From positions 1 to 64,000 of the forward strand of contig JANQDY010000006.1 of NCBI GenBank assembly GCA_028278625.1: DNA of 64,000 nucleotides. Direction: 5' to 3'. Source of the stretch: Thermodesulfobacteriota bacterium. Lineage in GTDB: Bacteria > Desulfobacterota > DSM-4660 > Desulfatiglandales > Desulfatiglandaceae. A program made the position numbers and the translations under genes. The notes below the pieces were generated by a model. It was not told where the DNA came from, ran no database searches, and saw nothing but the letters and a program-made list of their open reading frames with translations. Shown here piece by piece: positions 46,476 through 55,417 of the stretch (position 1 is the first letter of the stretch; every line of letters starts with the position of its first letter).

Positions 46476-47048
46476 ATGAGAATGACGCTTAAATCAAATG
46501 AGACATCCCTTCCCGGAGTCATAATAATTGAGCCAGCGGTTTTTGAAGATGCCCGTGGATTCTTCATGGAGACTTTTCATTCAAAGAAATATCGCGACAT
46601 CGGCATTTCCGGCCCTTTTGTCCAGGATAACCATTCCCATTCACGTCGGGGAACACTAAGAGGGCTCCATTATCAGCTAAAGCACCCCCAGGGCAAACTG
46701 GTCTATGTGGTCAAAGGAGAAATCCTGGACGTTGCCGTTGACATTCGCCGGGGTTCGCCGAGCTTTGGCAGATGGACCGCAAATCTGATTTCGGAAGAAA
46801 ACAGGCGACAACTATACGTTCCCGAAGGATTTGCGCACGGCTTCTGCGTGTTGAGTGAATCGGCGGATGTGATCTATAAGTGTACTGATTGTTATGCTCC
46901 GGGAGATGAATACGGTCTCTTCTGGGCGGACGACACCGTTGATATCATCTGGCCCATTCGGGACCCCGTTCTTTCCCAAAAGGACTCGGACAATCCCATG
47001 CTGCGAGATATAGAGGAGGCCCATCTGCCCCCCTATGAAGGTCAATAG
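46476..47048 (+). CDS. rfbC: dTDP-4-dehydrorhamnose 3,5-epimerase
   Basis: Cupin epimerase of 190 residues in dTDP-L-rhamnose synthesis. The FVQDNHSHSRRGTLRGLHYQL segment carries the catalytic His and the PEGFAHGFCVLSE strand and YKCTDCYAP are typical. It is divergent from rfbDB, so the pathway genes are split into two transcripts. Confidence 0.95.
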   Translation: MRMTLKSNETSLPGVIIIEPAVFEDARGFFMETFHSKKYRDIGISGPFVQDNHSHSRRGTLRGLHYQLKHPQGKLVYVVKGEILDVAVDIRRGSPSFGRWTANLISEENRRQLYVPEGFAHGFCVLSESADVIYKCTDCYAPGDEYGLFWADDTVDIIWPIRDPVLSQKDSDNPMLRDIEEAHLPPYEGQ

Positions 47049-47113
47049 AAAGATCGCCACGGATTACCCTGGCGGCGAAACGGGTCGATTGTTCCCCTAA
47101 AACCCATCATTGG

Positions 47114-48643
47114 TCACATCACCGCACCGAATTGCCAGGGGATAAACTCATTATCTCCGTACCCGTGACTTTCACTGAGGGTTCGTCGGCCTGAGGCGGT
47201 TTCCAGAATCAGATCGAAAAGGGCTTTTCCCATGGTTTGAATGCTGGCGGTTCCCTCCAAAACAGTGCCGCAGTTCATGTCCATATCATCTTTTAGGCTT
47301 TGGTACATGCTGCTGTTGGAGGCCAGCTTGATGGTGGGAGACGGCTTAAAACCGCACACCGTTCCGCGGCCCGTTGTAAAACAGATCAGATTGGCGCCGC
47401 CCGCGATCATTCCCGTAACGGACACCGGGTCATAGCCCGGCGTGTCCATGAACACGAGTCCTTTTTCTGAAACCGGTTCTCCGTAGCCATAAACCGCCAT
47501 GAGGTTGGTACCGCCTCCTTTGGCGGCCGCGCCAAGGGATTTTTCCAGGATGGTCGTCAATCCTCCCGCCTTATTGCCGGGGCTGGGGTTGTTATTAATG
47601 CTCCCGCCAAATTGGGCGGTATGGGACTCCCACCATCGAATATACCTGAGAAGCGCATCCCCCAAAAGAGGGCTGTCCGCCCGGCGGGTCAGGAGTTGTT
47701 CCGCACCATAAATCTCCGGCGTCTCACTTAAAATGGCCGTCCCCCCATGGCTGATAAGAATGTCCACCGCGGCACCCAGAACGGGATTGGCGGTAATCCC
47801 TGAGTATGCGTCCGACCCACCGCATTCAAGACCCAGCTTGAGGTTCTCGGCGGAAACATCCGCTCTTTCGCTTTTATCGGCCCGCTCCAACATCTCCTCC
47901 ACCATGGAAATGCCTTGTTCCACGGCCCGGGCGGTGCCGCCTGCCAGTTGAATATCCAGCAAATGGAGATGATCGCCTGATTCCAGGCCCGTATTTTCAA
48001 GCAGGCAATTGAGATGATTCCCTTCACATCCCAGCCCCACCAGGAGAACACCGGCAAAATTGGGGTTTCGCGCATAACCCGCCATTGTTTTCTGAAGGAG
48101 ACCAAAGCTCTCATTCTTGAAGCCCGCCGTGCAACCGGCGCCGTGAACCAGTGCCACAACCCCGTCCACATTTGGGTACCGTTTCATCACCTCTTTGTTA
48201 AACGCTTCCGCAATCCATTTGGAAACACTTGCCGAACAGCTCACGGTTGCCAGAACACCCACATAATTGCGTGTTCCAACCGCACCGTTCTCCCTGACAA
48301 TCCCCTTGAAAGTCGCCCGGTTTTCAGGGGGAACCATTTCCGTTGGCTTTTTGTCGGCACCAAATTCATATTCGCGATCAAAATCTTCCATCCTCACATT
48401 CTGGGTGTGTACATGTTCACCCGGCAGGATCCGCTGTGACGCAAAGCCGATGATCTGCCCGTATTTCAGGATGGCCTGGCCCGGTTCCAATGGTGCAACC
48501 GCAATTTTGTGGCCCGCTGGAATTGCACCCAGGGATATCACGCCTGGAACACCCGTTTCCGTATGGGCCGTCATATCTTTGATGGCAACCACCACATTAT
48601 CGTCAGGATGAAGTTGAATGGTTTTAAGAAACGTTTTTTTCAT
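47114..48643 (-). CDS. uxaA: Altronate dehydratase family protein (UxaA type)
   Basis: Full-length enzyme of 509 residues, comprising an N-terminal SAF domain (1-105) and the C-terminal dehydratase domain with GVLATVSCSASVSKWIAEAF, VLLVGLGCEGN, LECGGSDAYSGITANP, NPSPGNKAGGLTT and FTTGRGTVCG. It removes water from altronate (or galactarate-type sugar acids) to give a 2-keto-3-deoxy acid, an iron-dependent step in hexuronate breakdown. The specificity between altronate and other aldonates is not certain. A GGAG site precedes the ATG. Confidence 0.88.
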   Translation of the reverse strand: MKKTFLKTIQLHPDDNVVVAIKDMTAHTETGVPGVISLGAIPAGHKIAVAPLEPGQAILKYGQIIGFASQRILPGEHVHTQNVRMEDFDREYEFGADKKPTEMVPPENRATFKGIVRENGAVGTRNYVGVLATVSCSASVSKWIAEAFNKEVMKRYPNVDGVVALVHGAGCTAGFKNESFGLLQKTMAGYARNPNFAGVLLVGLGCEGNHLNCLLENTGLESGDHLHLLDIQLAGGTARAVEQGISMVEEMLERADKSERADVSAENLKLGLECGGSDAYSGITANPVLGAAVDILISHGGTAILSETPEIYGAEQLLTRRADSPLLGDALLRYIRWWESHTAQFGGSINNNPSPGNKAGGLTTILEKSLGAAAKGGGTNLMAVYGYGEPVSEKGLVFMDTPGYDPVSVTGMIAGGANLICFTTGRGTVCGFKPSPTIKLASNSSMYQSLKDDMDMNCGTVLEGTASIQTMGKALFDLILETASGRRTLSESHGYGDNEFIPWQFGAVM

Positions 48644-48837
48644 CTGGATTATCTCCGTTAAATGATAGAGCCATTATTTGAAAATGATATCATTTTGTCT
48701 TTTTTGTCAAGAAATCAGTTGAAGGCAACGTCAAAGAATGGGCCCTGAAATTCTATTTACAGCAGGGCCCTCCAATGCTACTATTTGTTAAACACCGTCC
48801 TTTACTAAAGAAATCCGTTTCGCTCAAAAAGGCCTTC

Positions 48838-49365
48838 ATGAATCTTCGAAAGAACATCACAAATCTCTCTCTCACGCTTTTTGGCTGTTTCCTGTTTCTG
48901 TCGGCCTGTGCTAAAACCATCCCGCCTGAAGCCATGAACAATGTGGATCGCAACATCTCTTTCCAGACGCTGAGCAAAAATCCCGACGCCTTTCTGAGCA
49001 AGACCGTGCTATTGGGTGGTACCATCATCTCAACTGAAAACACGCCTCAAACGACCACTTTCGTCGTTCTCCAACACGACCTGGATAGCGATTACAGACC
49101 GCTTGATAACGATCAATCCAGGGGAAGATTCCTGTTAAAGGTCCCGGAATTTCTCGATCCGGCCATTTACACGAAGGGAAGACGGATTACCGCCGCGGGG
49201 ACAATAATGGGGAGGGAAATCCGCCAATTGGACGGGATTCCCTACAGCTATCCCGTTATCGAAAGGAACTATCTCCACCTGTGGCCCGAGGAAAACCTTT
49301 CGGATACCCAGCCCCGAGTCTATTTCGGCATCGGGATCGGGATTGGAAATTACCATTACCGATGA
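48838..49365 (+). CDS. Slp-family lipoprotein, first of a tandem pair
   Basis: Outer-membrane lipoprotein of 175 residues. Signal and lipobox FLFLSAC, then the Slp-type domain with NVDRNISFQTLSKNPDAFLSKTVLLGG, RFLLKVPEFLDPAIYTKGRRITAAG and PYSYPVIE. The ATG at 48838 was preferred to the upstream one because it directly precedes the basic and hydrophobic part of the signal. It is followed after 16 bases by a paralogue. Slp proteins are stress- and starvation-related in enterobacteria. Confidence 0.88.
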   Translation: MNLRKNITNLSLTLFGCFLFLSACAKTIPPEAMNNVDRNISFQTLSKNPDAFLSKTVLLGGTIISTENTPQTTTFVVLQHDLDSDYRPLDNDQSRGRFLLKVPEFLDPAIYTKGRRITAAGTIMGREIRQLDGIPYSYPVIERNYLHLWPEENLSDTQPRVYFGIGIGIGNYHYR

Positions 49366-49381
49366 AAAGGGGTTTTCAGGG

Positions 49382-49933
49382 ATGAAACTGCTTTCAGCCA
49401 TCATCGTATCAGGCTTTCTGTTGTGCACCTGTACCCCGGTTATTCCAAAGGCCGTGCTGCATGAGGTGAACCGGACCATCACCTATGAAGTCCTCAAGAA
49501 AGACCCTCTGGCCTACCAAGGTCAGATGGTCCTCTTGGCAGGGGTGATTGTCAAAACCACCAACAGGCCAGACGGCGCAACCCTTGAAGTTTATCAGACC
49601 CAAATGGATTGGGAAGACCGGCCCATTCATACGGACGTCTCCAAAGGCCGGTTTCTGGTGCACTACCACCGGTTTCTGGACCCCGAAATCTATAGTAAAA
49701 AAAGGGAGATAACCGTTGCGGGCAGAGTTATGGGCGTAAAGCCCCTGCCGCTGGGAGAAATGGCGTATCCCTACCCGGTCATTCAGGCGGAAGCCATTCA
49801 TCTTTGGGAGAAACTGAAGCCCTATCCCTATGATCCCTACCCCTGGTATCCCATGGGCGGGCCCTGGGGTCCTTGGGGCTTCTGGGGACCCTGGTACGGC
49901 CCCGGCCCTTATTGGTACGGGCCTTATTGGTAA
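49382..49933 (+). CDS. Slp-family lipoprotein with Trp/Gly/Pro-rich tail
   Basis: Paralogue of the preceding gene product, 183 residues. Lipobox FLLCTC, then VNRTITYEVLKKDPLAYQGQMVLLAG, RFLVHYHRFLDPEIYSKKREITVAG and AYPYPVIQ. Unlike its neighbour, it ends in a 30-residue low-complexity tail of Pro, Trp, Gly and Tyr (YPWYPMGGPWGPWG repeated as GPW/GFW/YG units). The tail may be an aggregation or surface-interaction segment. Tandem duplication is evident from the shared order of motifs. Confidence 0.88.
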   Translation: MKLLSAIIVSGFLLCTCTPVIPKAVLHEVNRTITYEVLKKDPLAYQGQMVLLAGVIVKTTNRPDGATLEVYQTQMDWEDRPIHTDVSKGRFLVHYHRFLDPEIYSKKREITVAGRVMGVKPLPLGEMAYPYPVIQAEAIHLWEKLKPYPYDPYPWYPMGGPWGPWGFWGPWYGPGPYWYGPYW

Positions 49934-49971
49934 TACTGACCGGTATCGAAATCCTACTTCAATCTGGCAGT

Positions 49972-50934
49972 TCACCCCTCTTCCTTGCTGGCCACGGGAA
50001 GTATTGGCCGCTCATTCACCAGCAGTTGAAAGACATCGGCCCTGGCATAGTGCCCCACCACGTCAAAGTCGAATTTTCCCTGGGCAATCTCGCCCATATG
50101 GAGATCCGCGTAAAGGACCCCCTCACGGTCATACAGGGGTCCCGCAAGCACCTCTCCCATGGGTGAAATAATGGCGCTGCCGCCGCGACAGATGATATCG
50201 GGCTGATCTTTCAGGTCTTCCAGGCATTCCAGATCATCGGGAAACATATCAAGGGTCAGAAACTGATTGCACCCCAGAACAAAGCAACGGCCTTCACAGG
50301 CGATATGGCGAAGGGTACAGTGCCAGGTATCCCGGGCATCTGCGGTGGGCGCCACATAGATTTCAACGCCTTTCCCATACATGGCCATTCGTGCCAGCGG
50401 CATGTAGTTTTCCCAACAGATCAAACCACCCAAACGCCCAAAACCGGTCTCAAAAACAGGCAGCGTGCTCCCGTCTCCCTCACCCCATATGAGGCGTTCG
50501 GATCCCGTGGGTTTGAGTTTCCTGTGTTTCCCCAGAAGCCGTCCGTCAGGACCGAAATAGAGCAAGGTGCAATAGAGGGTCCCCCGGCCTATCCGGCTCT
50601 CCCGTTCGATAACCCCGATTGCCAGGTAGGCGCCCGCTTCACGGGCCGCCGCCCCAAGAACCTCGGTAGCGGGTCCCGGTACCGGAACGGCATTCTCAAA
50701 GTAACGCTGGAAGGTACGCCGCCCCGCGGGACTCCGGTTGCCGATAACCGCACCGAATCCAAGCCCCCGCGGGTAAGCGGGAATAAAGGCTTCAGGAAAG
50801 AGGATGATGTCAACATTCTTTGATGAAACATCCTGGATCAGGTCGCACGCTTTCCGAATGCTCTCTTCCCTGTCAAACAATACGGGACTGGCTTGCACAA
50901 CGGCCGCTTTCACAGTCTTTGCTTTTTCTCCCAT
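49972..50934 (-). CDS. Nitrilase (carbon-nitrogen hydrolase superfamily)
   Basis: Cytoplasmic enzyme of 320 residues. The catalytic triad is visible as Glu in ILFPEAFIP, Lys in GKHRKLKPTGSERLIWGEGDGS and Cys in GLICWENYMPL, which is the true nitrilase branch (nitrile to acid plus ammonia). TAAGGAGG precedes the ATG. It is 63 bases downstream of the trans-sulfuration enzyme gene on the same strand. Confidence 0.92.
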   Translation of the reverse strand: MGEKAKTVKAAVVQASPVLFDREESIRKACDLIQDVSSKNVDIILFPEAFIPAYPRGLGFGAVIGNRSPAGRRTFQRYFENAVPVPGPATEVLGAAAREAGAYLAIGVIERESRIGRGTLYCTLLYFGPDGRLLGKHRKLKPTGSERLIWGEGDGSTLPVFETGFGRLGGLICWENYMPLARMAMYGKGVEIYVAPTADARDTWHCTLRHIACEGRCFVLGCNQFLTLDMFPDDLECLEDLKDQPDIICRGGSAIISPMGEVLAGPLYDREGVLYADLHMGEIAQGKFDFDVVGHYARADVFQLLVNERPILPVASKEEG

Positions 50935-50997
50935 GTTTCCTCCTTAATAAGCCGTCCTTGGAAAAAAACCACACGGATTTAAATCTCTTTCGTTCAT

Positions 50998-52152
50998 TTA
51001 TGAAAGTGCTTGTTCAAAGTCCGCCATGAGATCCTCAGTGGCTTCCAGCCCCACCGAGAGACGGATAAGACCGTCCGGAATCCCCATGGCCCGTCGTTGT
51101 GCCGGGGGAACGCCTGCATGGGAAGTGGTTGCCGGACGCGTGATCAGTGATTCCACTCCGCCCAGACTCGGAGCGGAAATCGGCAGCGTCACCTTTTCCA
51201 AAATCCGGTTGGCGGTTTCCACCCCACCTTTCACTTCAAAACTCATCATGCCCCCGAAACCGTCCAATAGTCTATTGGCCAGTTGGTGCCCTGAATGACT
51301 TTCCAAACCGGGATAATGGACCTTCAGAATAGCGGGATGGGCTTCAAGAAACCGTGCCAGCCTAAGGGCACTTTCATTCTGGTATCTCATTCTGACCCCC
51401 AGTGTCTTCATGCCCCGGTGGAGGAGAAAACAGGCGTGGGGATCGAGGGAGCCTCCAAGACGCGCAAGCTTCCGGGAAATGGGGGCCAGAAGTTCCGAAC
51501 GCCCGATCACGGCTCCCGCAACAATGTCAGAGTGTCCGTTCAGATATTTGGTGCCACTGTGAAGGGAGAGATCAAATCCCCAGTCGGGGGGACGAAAATT
51601 CACCGGACTGGCGAAGGTATTGTCAATGAGGGATATGATCCCTTTTTCTTTGGCAAACCGGACCACCGCCTCGAGATCAGCCACCTGCAGAAGCGGGTTT
51701 GTGAGTGTTTCCACCAATATGGCCTTGGTGTTTGATCGGTATTTCGATTCCCAGGCGTCGGGAGCGGCACCATCGATGAAATCGACCGAAATACCGAAAG
51801 CCGGCAGATCTTCACTTAAAAGATCATGGGTTCCCCCATACAGGCAGTCCTGGGCCAGCAGGTGGTCTCCCTTAGAGAGAATGGCGAAGAGGGTGGTTGA
51901 GATGGCCGCCATACCGCTGGCCGCCACCAGAGCGGCTTCCCCATTCTCCACTACCGCCAGTTTCCGGTGTAGGACCTCGTGATTGGGGGTGTTGTTCAAG
52001 CGAATGTATTTGAGATTGTAATAGCCGCTATCCCCTGCCGCCGCGAATGTGGACGACTGAAATATGGGCATGCTGACGGCCCCCCTTATCAGCGGTTCCG
52101 GCTCGCCCCCATGGATCAACATTGTATCCAGGTATTTGTATTCGTAGGCCAT
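50998..52152 (-). CDS. Cystathionine gamma-lyase/synthase family PLP enzyme
   Basis: Cys/Met-metabolism PLP enzyme of 384 residues. The Lys that binds PLP is in SLHSGTKYLNGHSDIVAG; YGGTHDL is the substrate/cofactor Tyr motif, and the C-terminal SLGGVESLITRPATTSHAGVP is typical. Whether it makes cystathionine, cleaves it or acts on methionine cannot be told from motifs alone. Its start lies 28 bases after hisC. Confidence 0.93.
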   Translation of the reverse strand: MAYEYKYLDTMLIHGGEPEPLIRGAVSMPIFQSSTFAAAGDSGYYNLKYIRLNNTPNHEVLHRKLAVVENGEAALVAASGMAAISTTLFAILSKGDHLLAQDCLYGGTHDLLSEDLPAFGISVDFIDGAAPDAWESKYRSNTKAILVETLTNPLLQVADLEAVVRFAKEKGIISLIDNTFASPVNFRPPDWGFDLSLHSGTKYLNGHSDIVAGAVIGRSELLAPISRKLARLGGSLDPHACFLLHRGMKTLGVRMRYQNESALRLARFLEAHPAILKVHYPGLESHSGHQLANRLLDGFGGMMSFEVKGGVETANRILEKVTLPISAPSLGGVESLITRPATTSHAGVPPAQRRAMGIPDGLIRLSVGLEATEDLMADFEQALS

Positions 52153-52180
52153 ATGCGCTTTTCTCCCAAGGGTTGTTTAT

Positions 52181-53239
52181 CTAAAAAAGGGCTTTGATGG
52201 ACGACAACAAGGTCTTAATCTCCTCCTCCGTACCGATGGTTATCCGAACGAAGTCTCTGATCCCTTCCGTATCAAAGTATCGAACGAGTATGCCCTCCTC
52301 TTTCAAACGCCTGTAAATGGTCTCTCCGCTAAACCCCTTTTTGCCCGCAAATACGAAATTGGCCCTCGAAGGGAGGACGTGCCACCCAAGCGCTTTGAGA
52401 CTTTCTCTAAGAAATTCGCGGCTCCTGATGATCTTTTGAGTGATAGATCCATAGTAGTCCCCATCTTCTATGGCAATTTCTCCGATTTTCTGTGCAATGA
52501 GATCGGCGGGATAAGAATTGAAAGAATCCTTCACCGCAAAAAGAGCGTTCACCAGCGCTTCATCGCCCATGGCGAACCCCAGCCGCAAAGCCGCCAAAGA
52601 CATGCTCTTTGAAAAGGTTCTGATCACCAGGAGGTTTTTGAACCGGTCTATGAGGGAAACCGCGCTTTCCCCGCCGAAATCGATATAGGCTTCATCAATC
52701 AAAACAACACGATTCCTGGGATAACGTTCCAGGAGTTCCGTCACCTTGGCCAGTGAAAGCAGAATGCCCGTGGGCGCATTGGGATTGGGAAAGACAATGC
52801 CACAGGAAGGTTCCTCCTCCAGATAGTCATCAATCGCAAGGGCGAAATTTTCGTCCAAAGGGATCTTTCGATATTCAATGTCGTAGAAATCACAGTATAC
52901 CGGGTAGAAGCTGTAGCTGAACTCGGGAAAGAGCAGGTTTCCATGGGCGCTGTCAAAAAATGCGTAAAAGGCAAAAGCGAGCACCTCATCGGAGCCGTTC
53001 CCCACAAAAACCTTTCTTTTGTCCAGCTGGAACCGATCCGCAATCGCTTCTCTCAGGCTTCCGAACAAGGGATCCGGGTAAAGGCGCAACCGCTCAATGT
53101 CAAAGGATTTCAGAAACGTTCCGATTTTAGGGGTCGGTGGGTAAGGGTTTTCGTTGGTGTTCAGTTTTATATAGGTTCTATCCTGGGGCTGCTCTCCTGG
53201 AACATAAGGAGAAAGCCGTCTGATCCTTTCCGTGAGCAT
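52181..53239 (-). CDS. hisC: Histidinol-phosphate aminotransferase
   Basis: Class I/II PLP aminotransferase of 352 residues that makes histidinol phosphate. KLNTNENPYPPTPK at the N-terminus, FVGNGSDEVLAF, FPNPNAPTG, LIDEAYIDFGG and RTFSKSMSLAALRLG (PLP Lys) are clear HisC markers. First gene of a short same-strand run with the trans-sulfuration enzyme and the nitrilase, and apparently separate from other his genes. Confidence 0.93.
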   Translation of the reverse strand: MLTERIRRLSPYVPGEQPQDRTYIKLNTNENPYPPTPKIGTFLKSFDIERLRLYPDPLFGSLREAIADRFQLDKRKVFVGNGSDEVLAFAFYAFFDSAHGNLLFPEFSYSFYPVYCDFYDIEYRKIPLDENFALAIDDYLEEEPSCGIVFPNPNAPTGILLSLAKVTELLERYPRNRVVLIDEAYIDFGGESAVSLIDRFKNLLVIRTFSKSMSLAALRLGFAMGDEALVNALFAVKDSFNSYPADLIAQKIGEIAIEDGDYYGSITQKIIRSREFLRESLKALGWHVLPSRANFVFAGKKGFSGETIYRRLKEEGILVRYFDTEGIRDFVRITIGTEEEIKTLLSSIKALF

Positions 53240-53538
53240 TATTTCTTTTCCTCGCAGTCTGTTTTAATAGTAAAAGCCAGGGGCAAATTTCATCATTCAC
53301 GCCAACAGCCGGAAACACCTCATGGGGCATTTTCCATTTTCTCCGGCGGTCTATTTTCACACAACTTCTAGCAGTTCGGCATATGTTTTTTCAAGGTAAT
53401 TCTGGTTGTATTGCCATAGAGGGATCTTTGCACGAACCGCAAGGGTATTATTAGGAATAAAAAAAGGGATCCCACTGTAATAATTACCGAACCGGAAGTG
53501 ACTTGTTTTTCTTATCCACATGGACTAGGATGGGTGCT

Positions 53539-55335
53539 ATGGAAAAATCAAGAATTAGAAACAGACTACTGCGGATATTGGATATTGCCCCTCCCTTGAA
53601 AGAAGCGTTTCTTTTGCCTATCGCCATCGACCAAAAAAGGGAGGAAATAAGAACCGTCCTTTCAAAAAGACTCACCAGCACCTACAAGGATGAGACCCTT
53701 TTGCCCCTGGAATATATACTGGTCAGAGATGTCATCCGGGTTTTACAAACGATACTCTCGCCCAGAAGCGAAAGACTCGCGGGTTTCAGTTTTCTAAAAT
53801 ACATTAATGATCTGCTTCACAAGGAAAACTTAAGGAACACCCCTAAACCAACCCGCGCCTTTTTTGCGGAGCTGGAACATATGCTTAAGGGGCTCATGGG
53901 AAAATCAGGCATTTATCCGGAAAAGGCCCCTGGGTTTTCCAATTACGAAGGGAGAAAAGCCGCAAAAATGAGATCGGCCGATCTTTCCAGAATGGCCGTA
54001 AGCGCCCAGAAGCTTCTGAATCGATACCCCAGTGGTCTCGACACCAACGTTATTCGCAGGCGCAGTACAAACAAATCGAGAATTCTCAAATACTATGGCG
54101 CAACGGAACACGAATGGAACGACTGGAAATGGCACACCCAGCGCATCATACGAAATGTTGAAACATTGGCCGCACTGATAAAGCTCACCCAAAACGAGCA
54201 GAAAGCCATCGCCCTTGCGAGGCAGCATGGCATCCCTTTCGGCATCACGCCTTATTACCTTTCGCTGCTGGATTATCATGCGGACCACAAAAACGATTAC
54301 GCGGTTCGCGCACAGGTCATTCCGCCCATGAACTATGTTCAAAAACTGATAGAGATGCGTAGCAGCAGTGCGCCCACGCTGGACTTCATGCTGGAGAGAG
54401 ATACTTCACCCATCGAAGGCATCACACGGCGATACCCAATGATCGTTATTCTGAAGCCGGTCCTCACCTGTCCGCAGATCTGTGTCTACTGCCAGAGAAA
54501 CTGGGAAATTGAAGACGTTCATTCCCCAAACGCGGCCCTTTCAAAAGACAAATTGGATGCCGCCATTCAGTGGATCAGAGAGAGACCCGAAATAAAAGAA
54601 GTTCTCATTACAGGCGGTGATCCGCTCCTTTTGAGCAATGCCAAGATAGAGTCCCTCCTGCAAAAATTATCCCGCATTACCCACATTGAAAGGATTCGAA
54701 TCGGAACCCGCACGTTGGTTACCCTGCCGCAACGGCTCACCGATTCATTGCTTCGGATAATAACGCGGTTTCAAGCCCCCGGGAAAAGGGAAATTTTGGT
54801 TGTCACCCATATTGAGCATCCTTACGAAATCACACCTCAATGCATGGATGCGGTCCAAAAGCTGGCGCGCAACGGCATCAAAGTCTACAATCAATTGGTG
54901 TATACGGTTTATAACTCGCGAAAATTCGAAGCAGCGGCCCTCCGGCAGAAATTGTCCCTCATAGGCGTGATGCCCTATTACACCTTCAATACGAAAGGGA
55001 AGGAAGAAACCGAGGATTACCGGGTCCCCATCCCCCGCTTGCTTCAAGAACAGCAGGAGGAAGCACGCCTCCTTCCGGGATCGGTTCGCACAGATGAAAT
55101 CGTCTTCAACGTTCCGGGACTTGGAAAAAACTATCTTCGCGCCGTTCAGCACCGGGACGTCATATCTCTTCTGCCAAGCGGCCGAAGGGTTTACGAATTT
55201 CACCCCTGGGAGAAGAAACTGCAATTGGCAGATACATACGTTTACACGGACGTCTCCATCCATGGGTATCTTCAGAAGCTGAAAGCCTTGGGAGAAGATA
55301 CGACTCTTTACAGAACTATCTGGTACTATTATTGA
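53539..55335 (+). CDS. KamA-family radical SAM protein with long N-terminal extension
   Basis: Protein of 598 residues. The C-terminal 400 residues match lysine 2,3-aminomutase-type enzymes: the EWNDWKWHTQRIIRNVETL and ITPYYLSLLD segments, the radical SAM cluster CPQICVYCQRNWEIE (CxxxCxxC at about 311-318), GGDPLLLSN, and a VPGLGK segment in the position of the PLP Lys. The first 185 residues are not present in the classical family: a helical region with no recognised motif. The ATG at 53539 has a GATGG-rich site upstream. It could move an amino group on an amino acid, but the substrate is not known; the N-terminal domain may bind a partner or a peptide. Intergenic regions of about 300 and 82 bases separate it from its neighbours. 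Confidence 0.82.
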   Translation: MEKSRIRNRLLRILDIAPPLKEAFLLPIAIDQKREEIRTVLSKRLTSTYKDETLLPLEYILVRDVIRVLQTILSPRSERLAGFSFLKYINDLLHKENLRNTPKPTRAFFAELEHMLKGLMGKSGIYPEKAPGFSNYEGRKAAKMRSADLSRMAVSAQKLLNRYPSGLDTNVIRRRSTNKSRILKYYGATEHEWNDWKWHTQRIIRNVETLAALIKLTQNEQKAIALARQHGIPFGITPYYLSLLDYHADHKNDYAVRAQVIPPMNYVQKLIEMRSSSAPTLDFMLERDTSPIEGITRRYPMIVILKPVLTCPQICVYCQRNWEIEDVHSPNAALSKDKLDAAIQWIRERPEIKEVLITGGDPLLLSNAKIESLLQKLSRITHIERIRIGTRTLVTLPQRLTDSLLRIITRFQAPGKREILVVTHIEHPYEITPQCMDAVQKLARNGIKVYNQLVYTVYNSRKFEAAALRQKLSLIGVMPYYTFNTKGKEETEDYRVPIPRLLQEQQEEARLLPGSVRTDEIVFNVPGLGKNYLRAVQHRDVISLLPSGRRVYEFHPWEKKLQLADTYVYTDVSIHGYLQKLKALGEDTTLYRTIWYYY

Positions 55336-55417
55336 TACCCCAGGGCGTCAGTCTTTCCGCCGCCAAGGGGCCCATTCCCCTCTTTTCGGTATAAAATCCT
55401 TGGGGTTGGCGCCTGAC

